From Chitinophagales bacterium (GTDB lineage Bacteria; Bacteroidota; Bacteroidia; Chitinophagales; UBA10324), in assembly GCA_013695775.1 (NCBI GenBank), contig JACCZV010000138.1, forward strand, positions 1 through 6,494: DNA of 6,494 nucleotides, written 5' to 3'. The notes below the pieces were generated by a model. The model saw only the letters and a program-made list of their open reading frames with translations. It did no database searches and was not told the DNA's origin. Of this stretch, positions 1 to 5,508 are shown one piece after another. Position 1 is the stretch's first letter. Each line of letters begins with the position of its first letter. The position numbers and the translations under genes are program-made.

Positions 1-1
1 T

Positions 2-739
2 AGGTTTGGCGACCTTGCCAGCCCAGGTGCAGGCATACGTTCCTTTTTTGGCTTTGACGCCGCAACGGACATCCGGTTTTCTTTTGATTACGGCATAACT
101 GACAATCTTCAGCTGGGAATTGGCAGGTCAAAGGGAGTGGATGCTTACACCCAGCTGTATGATGCAAATGTGAAGTATAGGTTGCTTGCTCAAACAACGG
201 ATAACAAGATGCCTGTGGGCCTTACACTTTATGGTGTAGCTGCTATCACAGGACGCAGTGCATCCACCGACAGTACCTCTGATGCTTCATTTCAAAACAT
301 TTCACAGCGAATGTCGTATGTTACCCAGGCAATAATTACACGCAAGTTTTCACAATCAATCTCCCTCGAACTTATCCCATCATGGATCCATCGCAATTTC
401 GTTTCGTTTAATGATGAAAATGATATGTTTTCACTCGGCGCAGGTGCCCGAATAAAACTCACCCGGCGATTTGCAATCATCGCAGATTATTTTTACAACT
501 TCTCTAAATTCAGAATGAACGAAGTAGACGTGAATGGCAATAGCCTCTATTTTGACCCTTTGAGCCTTGGTGTTGAAATTGAAACAGGGGGTCATGTATT
601 TACCATCAACTTTACAAATTCTACCGGCCTTCTGGAGAATTGTTTTCTGCCTTTCACCCGTTCTAATTGGCTCGATGGACAGTTTCGTCTTGGGTTTAAC
701 ATAGCCCGGAATTTTGTTATAGGGGAAAAAAGCTGGTAA
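2..739 (+). CDS. DUF5777-like outer-membrane beta-barrel protein, 3' part (5' end outside window)
   Basis: The open frame enters from the left edge and ends at TAA 737-739, giving 245 visible residues. A GTG lies in frame at 137, but the 45 codons before it stay open and read like the same protein (RFGD, then DYGITDNLQLGIGRS), so the true start lies outside the window. Alternating hydrophobic and polar strands (SLELIPSWIHRNFVSF, RFAIIADYFYNFS, HVFTINFTNSTG) and the closing segment DGQFRLGFNIARNFVI, with an aromatic/hydrophobic end, are typical of an outer-membrane barrel. The RFGD opening, the DYGITD segment, FTNSTG and the glycine-rich C-terminal strand match what I recall of the DUF5777 beta-barrel family, which is largely confined to Bacteroidota. 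The molecular role is unknown; in that phylum such genes often sit near YceI-like or cytochrome genes, but none is visible here. The family call is from recognition, not a search. Confidence 0.8.
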   Translation, partial: RFGDLASPGAGIRSFFGFDAATDIRFSFDYGITDNLQLGIGRSKGVDAYTQLYDANVKYRLLAQTTDNKMPVGLTLYGVAAITGRSASTDSTSDASFQNISQRMSYVTQAIITRKFSQSISLELIPSWIHRNFVSFNDENDMFSLGAGARIKLTRRFAIIADYFYNFSKFRMNEVDVNGNSLYFDPLSLGVEIETGGHVFTINFTNSTGLLENCFLPFTRSNWLDGQFRLGFNIARNFVIGEKSW

Positions 740-817
740 CTTTAAATCAATCTTCTTCTGAAGATATTTATGCCTGCCCCGAGAATGTGTAGTTTTAGAG
801 ATATTTCTGTGTAAGAG

Positions 818-1630
818 ATGTATGCTATGGTTGTTCCCCTTTCTGAAGGAAGCTATACAGTAGATATCACCAAGAAGTTTATACCTTTCGATCCTTCAAT
901 TGACTCTATAAAGGAAAGGCCAGGCTCGCTTTTAGTCGATATCGTTCCCTTCCTTATAAAAACTACCGATGAACTTATTGTGATTGATCCTGGTCTGGGG
1001 CTTGAACATTCAGTCGGCTCCTTTACCATTCATGAGAATATTAACAGGGCTGGTTATTCTTATGGGGATGTAACACTTGTTCTGCTGAGCCATTTGCATA
1101 AAGATCATGCTGGTGGAATTTGTTATCCCTACCATGATTCTTTTCGACTCATGTTCCCTGAAGCAAAATATTTCTGCCAAAAGAAGGAGATGGAGCACGC
1201 GATAACTATGGCGAACTCTCCATCAATTCAAATTGAAAAGCTTGAGTTTATAAGAAATACTACTAACCTCGAGTACATGAATGGCAATGGCATACTTAAA
1301 CCCGGTATTTTCTATGAGATTAGCGGTGGACATACACAGTTTCACCAGGTCTTCACGATAGTGGTAGACAGACAAAGCTATTTTTTTGGCGGAGATGTGT
1401 TGCCACAGCCAAAACAGTTGCAGATGAGATATATAGCCAAATATGATTACGATGGGACTGCTTCCGCAGCTAAAAGGATAGAATATGGGAAAAGAGCAGC
1501 AGAAACCAATGGAATATGCCTATTCTTCCATTCTTCCCAAATGCCAGGTGCGAAAATTAAAATGGACCAAGATGATAGGTTTCTACTCGAAAATGCTGCG
1601 TTAAGTGAAGACTTGATCCAAAATCTCTGA
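818..1630 (+). CDS. MBL-fold metallo-hydrolase
   Basis: This 270-residue protein has a metallo-beta-lactamase fold with a dinuclear metal site. The first strands (ELIVIDPGLG, residues 52-61) lead to the signature SHLHKDHAGG, giving H92, H94, D96 and H97. The later ligands are probably H172 (SGGH), D193 (FFGGD) and H238 (FFHSS). No signal peptide is seen, so it is probably cytoplasmic. It resembles a common Bacteroidota group of uncharacterised MBL hydrolases; the substrate (lactone, thioester, phosphodiester or other) cannot be told. Start choice: ATG 818 gives MYAMVVPLSEG, while an in-frame ATG at 827 would give MVVPLSEG and has AAGAG (813-817) nine bases upstream, so 827 is equally plausible. 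The gene begins 78 bp after the barrel gene, so co-transcription is possible but not shown. Oddity: the last codons (DLIQNL and stop, from about 1611) lie in sequence that closely resembles the end of each downstream repeat unit, so the native C-terminus may have been altered. Confidence 0.9.
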   Translation: MYAMVVPLSEGSYTVDITKKFIPFDPSIDSIKERPGSLLVDIVPFLIKTTDELIVIDPGLGLEHSVGSFTIHENINRAGYSYGDVTLVLLSHLHKDHAGGICYPYHDSFRLMFPEAKYFCQKKEMEHAITMANSPSIQIEKLEFIRNTTNLEYMNGNGILKPGIFYEISGGHTQFHQVFTIVVDRQSYFFGGDVLPQPKQLQMRYIAKYDYDGTASAAKRIEYGKRAAETNGICLFFHSSQMPGAKIKMDQDDRFLLENAALSEDLIQNL

Positions 1631-1652
1631 ATATTGATATCCACCAGTTTAG

Positions 1653-1673
1653 ATTCCGGCTCAGGGCCGGAAT
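1653..1673. repeat. Hairpin of repeat unit 1
   Basis: Perfect 8-bp inverted repeat ATTCCGGC (1653-1660) and GCCGGAAT (1666-1673) with loop TCAGG. It lies 22 bp after the hydrolase stop and could slow or end transcription, but no T-run follows on either strand, so it is not called an intrinsic terminator. Confidence 0.8.
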
Positions 1674-1771
1674 GATGACCAATTAAACGTAACGCAACGT
1701 CTGTTGTTCAGTGTTTCGCATCCTTGTAAACTTGATCTGCAATCTTTGATGTTGATATTCACCAAGTTTAG

Positions 1772-1792
1772 ATTCCGGCTCAGGGCCGGAAT
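1772..1792. repeat. Hairpin of repeat unit 2
   Basis: The same arms, ATTCCGGC (1772-1779) and GCCGGAAT (1785-1792), with the same TCAGG loop. It lies 119 bp downstream of the first hairpin. Confidence 0.8.
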
Positions 1793-1882
1793 GACGACCA
1801 ACTGAACGTAACTTAACATCTGTTGTTCAGTATTTCCCGCGTTCTTGTAGACTTGGATCTGCAATCTCTGATGTTGATATTC

Positions 1883-1974
1883 ATCAAGTTTAGATTCCGG
1901 CTCAGGGGCCGGAATGACGACCAACTGAACGTAACGTCTGTTGTTAAGTGTTCCCGCATAATTGTAAACTTGAT
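1883..1974. repeat. Repeat unit 3 core bounded by 10-bp inverted repeats
   Basis: ATCAAGTTTA (1883-1892) and TAAACTTGAT (1965-1974) are perfect reverse complements bounding a 92-bp segment. Inside it, the hairpin arms ATTCCGGC (1894-1901) and GCCGGAAT (1908-1915) are kept, but the loop is TCAGGG, one G longer than in the other units. This unit also lacks about 5 bp in the CGTAAC..AAC.TCTG block compared with units 1 and 2, which fits slippage between short AACG repeats. The terminal inverted repeats give the core the outline of a miniature mobile element. The matching ends are degraded in units 1 and 2 (for example CACCAGTTTA at unit 1). Confidence 0.6.
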
Positions 1975-2009
1975 CCGCAATTTCTTGATTTACCCCTCAT
2001 CCCTGCGTC

Positions 2010-2030
2010 ATTTCGGACTTGATCCGTAAT
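2010..2030. repeat. Diverged palindrome of a related repeat, opposite sense
   Basis: Arms ATTTCGGA (2010-2017) and TCCGTAAT (2023-2030) pair over 8 positions with one T-T mismatch around a CTTGA loop. The surrounding GCGTCATTTCGGACTTGATC reads on the + strand in the sense that the three main units show on the - strand, so this fragment is inverted relative to them and carries a different loop. Confidence 0.6.
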
Positions 2031-2038
2031 GTGTGAAT

Positions 2039-2242
2039 GTTATTTTTAATCCAGAGTAGTAGACACCACATCGTACCTCTCTTATTACCAATTCATAAAA
2101 GCATTAGTTAAACTTTGCACATATATCCTTGTATGTTTAGAATGATAAAATAGAATTGTATTTTCGTCCGCCCTTTAATAACGTCTTATTGGGACATTTA
2201 TCAGATTATTCAGATCCCAAAGCAGATCGCTAAAATTTTTCT
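2039..2242 (+). other. AT-rich leader region of the secreted-protein gene
   Basis: Together with the repeat array this fills the 612-bp gap between the hydrolase and the secreted-protein gene. I see no open frame of protein-like composition, no tRNA and no recognisable riboswitch. It holds the candidate promoter at 2129-2158 and a weak inverted repeat, TTGGGA (2189-2194) with TCCCAA (2215-2220), separated by 20 bases, which would fall in the 5' untranslated region. No purine-rich ribosome-binding site precedes ATG 2243; the upstream sequence is TAAAATTTTTCT, which is usual for Bacteroidota. Confidence 0.5.
2129..2158 (+). promoter_or_regulatory. Candidate Bacteroidota-type promoter for the secreted-protein gene
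   Basis: TTG at 2129-2131, a 19-bp spacer, then TAGAATTG at 2151-2158, which matches seven of eight positions of the -7 consensus TAnnTTTG. Spacing agrees with the primary sigma factor pattern described for Flavobacterium and Bacteroides. It would give a leader of about 80 nt. A second weaker candidate is TTTG 2114-2117 with TATGTTTA 2132-2139, but its spacing is too short. Confidence 0.35.
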
Positions 2243-2326
2243 ATGAATTTGTGTACACCTTACAGAATTTGTGTAAAACTATATATGGTTTTATGCTTGC
2301 TGTTTCTTGCCGGGTCACTGCAGGCA
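2243..2326 (+). other. Signal peptide of the secreted protein
   Basis: Residues 1-28 have a basic n-region (R8, K12), a hydrophobic stretch from residue 13 to 23, and a small-residue cleavage context (SLQA, then Q29). Sec export is required before T9SS passage. The n-region is unusually long with two cysteines (C4, C10), so a slightly later start cannot be fully excluded. Confidence 0.75.
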
Positions 2327-5300
2327 CAGATAATTATTCTTCCTCCCGACAATGCCAATGATACCAGTAATCGCAAACCTTTAGGCTGTTTTTATGGATA
2401 TGAAAGGACGCATCTATTGTACTCCTCAGCAGAGATTGGTGCCACTGGCTACATAACACAGGTCGGCTTCTATCTTAATCATAAGTTAGACCCCGCTGAG
2501 GTTACGCCGGTGGTTATAAAAATGCAAACCACTGCGAATACATCCATTTCCTCATCCATTTATGGGGCTTCAAGTGCATCTGCTACAACAGTATATACCG
2601 GAAATCTCACTAGCGATATGCTTCCTGACAGTGGCTGGGTTACTCTATCACTCGACAACCCTTTTAATTACACTGGTAATAACCTCGATGTCTTTGTAGA
2701 AACAAATTTTGGAGGAGGTGGAGGTGAAAGTTACGCCGCTAAGCAATTCAGGCAATCTCTCACACCGAGCTTTAACTGTGAATACTGGGAAGACGATAAT
2801 GAACCCCCTACAGATTATGGCATTGTTACCCTGGCGAGACCCAACATTCTTCTTTCATTTGAAGCAGCATGCACGGGAGTTCCACCAGTGCCGGGCAATA
2901 TTCTTTCTACCTTAAATCCGGTCTGTGCAAACGAACCCTTTACGCTTTCTCTTGAAAATATCTTTACAGGCGCGGGATTATCCTTCCAATGGCAATCTTC
3001 CCCAGAGTCCTCTGTTTGGGTAGATGTAGCTGTTACAGCAAGTCCATCGTTGGATTTAACTCAATCAGATTCTACGTTTTACAGATGCATCGTTAGTTGC
3101 ACCGCAACCGGAGCTACCGATACCTCTTCTGAATTGCAGATAATGATGAACCCCTTCTATTATTGCTACTGCGCCTCATACGCCTTTGATGATGCTGATA
3201 CTAAAATCGATACGGTTGTGATAGGTACAATCTTCGCCGCATCTGACCCGTTCGCATGTGAGTCTTATACCGATAACACTTTCATGTCAACGGCTATCAA
3301 CCCGGGCCAGCCAGTTTCTATCAAAATTGCTAATGGATCCTGCTCAGGAGAATTCTTTCCCGCCACTGTAGCAATATATATAGATTACAATCATAATACT
3401 ACATTTGATTCAGACGAATTAGTCGCTTCACATGATTCTATTGCCTGGTTCAATGATATTCCAGAATTAACATTTTTTGTACCCCTCACTGCTTTGTCAG
3501 GGCTTACAGGTATGCGTATTATACTGCAGGATGGGGCCACCATTCTCTCTTCTTGTGGAGAATATACATTTGGTGAAACAGAAGATTATCTCGTAAATAT
3601 CAGCTCTGTTTCAGCATGTACCGGAGCTCCGGATGCCGGCATTGCAGTATCTACCCAAACTTCTGTATGTCCTAATCAGCCTTTTACGCTTTCGCTGGCT
3701 GAGTATCCCTCAAATTCGGGAATAACTTACCAATGGCAATTTTTAATTGGCGCTGCATATGCCAATATTGCGGGAGCTACCAATGCCACTTACACAGTTA
3801 ATTCAATAACTGCTCCCACAGAATACCGCGTGAATGTGACATGTACTTCAGCCGGCGGAGCCACAACCTCCTCGAGTTCCATTTTGGTAAACATAAGCCC
3901 CTTCTATTTCTGCTACTGCGAATCATACGCAACACATCCGGAAGATACAAAAATTGATTCAGTAATAGTGGGCAGCATCGTTGCCGGTACTGATTCGAGC
4001 ACATGTGAAACTTATACTAACAATACATTTTTGTCAACTGACCTGGCACAGGGTGAAAATGTTACCATTCGGGTCCGCAATGGGTCATGCACATCAGAAG
4101 CTGATGCAGCTACTTTAGCTGTTTATATTGACATCAATCGAGATGCAAACTACGATGCGAATGAGCTGGCATATTCTTACAGTTCTACAACTGGTATTAA
4201 TACCATTCCTGACGGTTTTTTTACAGTACCCGGGATTGCCCAGCTGGGATTGACGGGCATGCGGATCATTCTGGCCGAACTTGATTCTGTACAAGTCCCA
4301 TGCGGCACATATCTCTGGGGCGAAACTGAAGATTACGTGGTAAACATCATTTCTTCACTAGCCTGTGTTGCACCTCCCACCCCGGGAACAGCAGTAGCTT
4401 CTACCATATCAATTTGCAGCCCTCAAAATGTTACATTAAATCTTATTGGCAATTCTACTGGTATTGGGCAAACCTATCAGTGGGAGCAGTCAACGGACGG
4501 CATAAACTGGACTCCTATTCCAGGAGAAACGTCACCCACTGCGAGTGTGCTTACAAGTTCCACCACATATTACCGGGCATTAGTTACCTGTTCATCCAAT
4601 ACGCAAACATCTGCCTCTGTTACGGTGGAAATGAAACCAACTCCTGTAGGCAATTCCATCGTTGATCCGATTATTATCACTACCCTTCCTTATACCAATG
4701 TAGGGGATAACCTCCCTTCTAATTGCTGGAGCAATGACTATACTGACATTAGTGCTCAGCCTTCTCCCGACGTCTTTTATTTCTTAGAGATTGATGCTAT
4801 TGGATACCTGAATATTTCCACTTGTCAAAGTTCTTCAATGAACACATGGTTGCATCTGCTTGATGTAAATGGGAATCATCTGGTGAGTAACGACAATCAG
4901 GGACCACTTTGCTCAAATGATTTTGCCTCTCTCATCTATGCTGTTAATGTACAGCCAGCAAGTTTCTACATTGTCGTGGAAGGCCATAATACGGATACCG
5001 GATCTTATCAGCTTGATGTAAGCGTTACACCTGATTCAATTACCCAGGTTGGCCAGTTAGATGGTGATCAGGCTGAATTTAATATTTATCCCAATCCTGC
5101 GGCTGAAACGTTTTCCATCCATTTGAATGATTTACTTGCACCGAATGGCCAGATCACAATGAAAATTTATAATATGTTGAGCCAGGTAAGGCAGGAAAAA
5201 ACTTTGATGATGGTACAAGGAAGGGTTTCTGAAGAATTTCACTTATTGCCATCTATTTCAGATGGCATGTACATCATTGAAATTACCTACGGTCGCAGTC

Positions 5301-5332
5301 GCCTTCAAAAGGTATTGATGATTCAGCATTAG
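2243..5332 (+). CDS. Secreted multidomain Ig-like/GEVED protein with T9SS type A sorting domain
   Basis: This 1029-residue protein is exported and probably attached to or released from the cell surface. Start ATG 2243 gives a signal peptide with basic residues R8 and K12, a hydrophobic core (MVLCLLFLAG) and likely cleavage after SLQA at residue 28; the in-frame Met15 would lose the charged part. Domain order by reading: N-terminal beta domain ~30-209; Ig-like 1 ~210-302 (SFQWQSSP, YRCIVSC); GEVED 1 ~306-453, ending GETEDYLVNI; Ig-like 2 ~458-551; GEVED 2 ~555-702, ending GETEDYVVNI; Ig-like 3 ~706-798; PPC-like domain ~801-930 (DVFYFLEI, YIVVEGHNTDTGSYQLDV); T9SS type A domain ~945-1029 (FNIYPNPA, SDGMYIIEI, QKVLMI). 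Both GEVED domains keep an acidic EF-hand-like loop (D381xN383xN385, D630xN632xD634). No catalytic domain is visible, so adhesion, glycan binding or matrix function is only inferred. It is probably monocistronic, with a 612-bp upstream gap. Confidence 0.9.
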   Translation: MNLCTPYRICVKLYMVLCLLFLAGSLQAQIIILPPDNANDTSNRKPLGCFYGYERTHLLYSSAEIGATGYITQVGFYLNHKLDPAEVTPVVIKMQTTANTSISSSIYGASSASATTVYTGNLTSDMLPDSGWVTLSLDNPFNYTGNNLDVFVETNFGGGGGESYAAKQFRQSLTPSFNCEYWEDDNEPPTDYGIVTLARPNILLSFEAACTGVPPVPGNILSTLNPVCANEPFTLSLENIFTGAGLSFQWQSSPESSVWVDVAVTASPSLDLTQSDSTFYRCIVSCTATGATDTSSELQIMMNPFYYCYCASYAFDDADTKIDTVVIGTIFAASDPFACESYTDNTFMSTAINPGQPVSIKIANGSCSGEFFPATVAIYIDYNHNTTFDSDELVASHDSIAWFNDIPELTFFVPLTALSGLTGMRIILQDGATILSSCGEYTFGETEDYLVNISSVSACTGAPDAGIAVSTQTSVCPNQPFTLSLAEYPSNSGITYQWQFLIGAAYANIAGATNATYTVNSITAPTEYRVNVTCTSAGGATTSSSSILVNISPFYFCYCESYATHPEDTKIDSVIVGSIVAGTDSSTCETYTNNTFLSTDLAQGENVTIRVRNGSCTSEADAATLAVYIDINRDANYDANELAYSYSSTTGINTIPDGFFTVPGIAQLGLTGMRIILAELDSVQVPCGTYLWGETEDYVVNIISSLACVAPPTPGTAVASTISICSPQNVTLNLIGNSTGIGQTYQWEQSTDGINWTPIPGETSPTASVLTSSTTYYRALVTCSSNTQTSASVTVEMKPTPVGNSIVDPIIITTLPYTNVGDNLPSNCWSNDYTDISAQPSPDVFYFLEIDAIGYLNISTCQSSSMNTWLHLLDVNGNHLVSNDNQGPLCSNDFASLIYAVNVQPASFYIVVEGHNTDTGSYQLDVSVTPDSITQVGQLDGDQAEFNIYPNPAAETFSIHLNDLLAPNGQITMKIYNMLSQVRQEKTLMMVQGRVSEEFHLLPSISDGMYIIEITYGRSRLQKVLMIQH
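3158..3601 (+). other. GEVED domain 1
   Basis: Residues about 306-453. It starts with the cysteine-rich YYCYCASY, includes DTKIDTVVIGTI and the acidic loop at 381-392 (D381, N383, N385, D389, E392), then LTGMRIILQ, and closes with GETEDYLVNI, the motif that names the domain. It is common in Bacteroidota surface proteins; a binding role is assumed, not shown. Confidence 0.75.
3905..4348 (+). other. GEVED domain 2
   Basis: Residues about 555-702. It follows the same plan as the first: YFCYCESY, DTKIDSVIVGSI, acidic loop 630-641 (D630, N632, D634, N636, D638, E641), LTGMRIILAE and a closing GETEDYVVNI. The closing motifs of the two copies are 249 residues apart, consistent with duplication of an Ig-like plus GEVED module. 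Copies have diverged clearly in sequence, so the duplication is old. Confidence 0.75.
5075..5329 (+). other. T9SS type A sorting domain
   Basis: Residues about 945-1029. The FNIYPNPAAETF opening, the central KIYNMLSQ strand, the SDGMYIIEI strand and the final basic-hydrophobic QKVLMIQH follow the type A C-terminal signal used by the gliding-associated type IX secretion system. This predicts passage through the outer membrane and removal of the signal at the surface. Confidence 0.9.
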
Positions 5333-5367
5333 ATATCTCTCCGAATTTTCTCATGCTATTTTGTAGT

Positions 5368-5444
5368 ACGAAGTACACCTGATTTAATGCTAAGTCAAGA
5401 CGAGTTTTTACTTCGTTTTGCGGTAGCTTCGCAGTACCGCCAAA
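5368..5444. repeat. Intergenic inverted repeats between secreted-protein and E1 genes
   Basis: ACGAAGTA (5368-5375) and TACTTCGT (5409-5416) are perfect 8-bp reverse complements about 33 bp apart. Immediately after lies GCGGTA (5420-5425) with TACCGC (5435-5440), a 6-bp hairpin whose stem can be lengthened by TTT/AAA pairs if one C bulges. They follow the secreted-protein stop by 36 bp or more and may help end its transcript, but no T-run follows. They may also be a degraded extragenic repeat. Confidence 0.45.
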
Positions 5445-5508
5445 TCAAAAGAATTGTCATTCGCTATTCCATTTCCTATTGCGACCTTTGCGCGCATTCT
5501 GATTTCCA

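Larger units (their letters stand above)
1611..2038. repeat. Near-tandem array of palindromic intergenic repeats (three units plus flanking fragments)
   Basis: Three similar units follow one another: 1634-1751 (118 bp), 1752-1873 (122 bp) and 1874 to about 1989. Each opens with TTGATAT, reaches the hairpin ATTCCGGC/GCCGGAAT, continues through a GACCAA...CGTAAC...CTGTTGTT block and closes with a version of ACTTGATC.GCAATCT. A fragment of the closing block precedes unit 1 (1611-1633, inside the hydrolase gene), and a related inverted-sense fragment follows unit 3 (2002-2038). Read on the - strand the hairpin is the GTCATTCCGG...GAGCCGGAAT type that occurs dispersed in many bacterial genomes and produces spurious proteins containing VIPALSRNL. 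Such a - strand frame is present at 1661-1924. The block is best read as a non-autonomous extragenic palindromic or MITE-like element amplified locally. No transposase is present. Confidence 0.85.

Noticed and set aside
137..139. GTG as the true start of the barrel protein
   Set aside because: The upstream frame is open to the window edge and its translation continues the family-like sequence, including RFGD and DYGITD.
750..765. Hairpin ATCTTC/GAAGAT after the barrel gene as an intrinsic terminator
   Set aside because: The stem is only 6 bp, AT-rich, and is not followed by a T-run.
1661..1924. An 87-codon - strand open frame containing VIPALSRNL-like text
   Set aside because: It is a translation of the palindromic repeat units; this phrase is a well-known product of over-predicted frames in such repeats. 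Frame length follows repeat period, not coding selection.
1634..1989. CRISPR array
   Set aside because: The repeated part fills nearly the whole 120-bp unit, so there are no unique spacers, and only three units with unequal lengths occur. No cas gene is present.
1823..2029. A 68-codon + strand open frame across the repeat array
   Set aside because: It spans the end of unit 2, unit 3 and the trailing fragment, with no recognisable domain and no start signal.
4414..4665. 83-codon + strand frame inside the secreted-protein gene
   Set aside because: It lies wholly within the third Ig-like domain in another frame and has no protein-like features of its own.
5333..5508. tRNA or small structured RNA in the gap before E1
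   Set aside because: The short stems do not form a cloverleaf, and no T-loop GTTCRA-type box or 7-bp acceptor stem was found.
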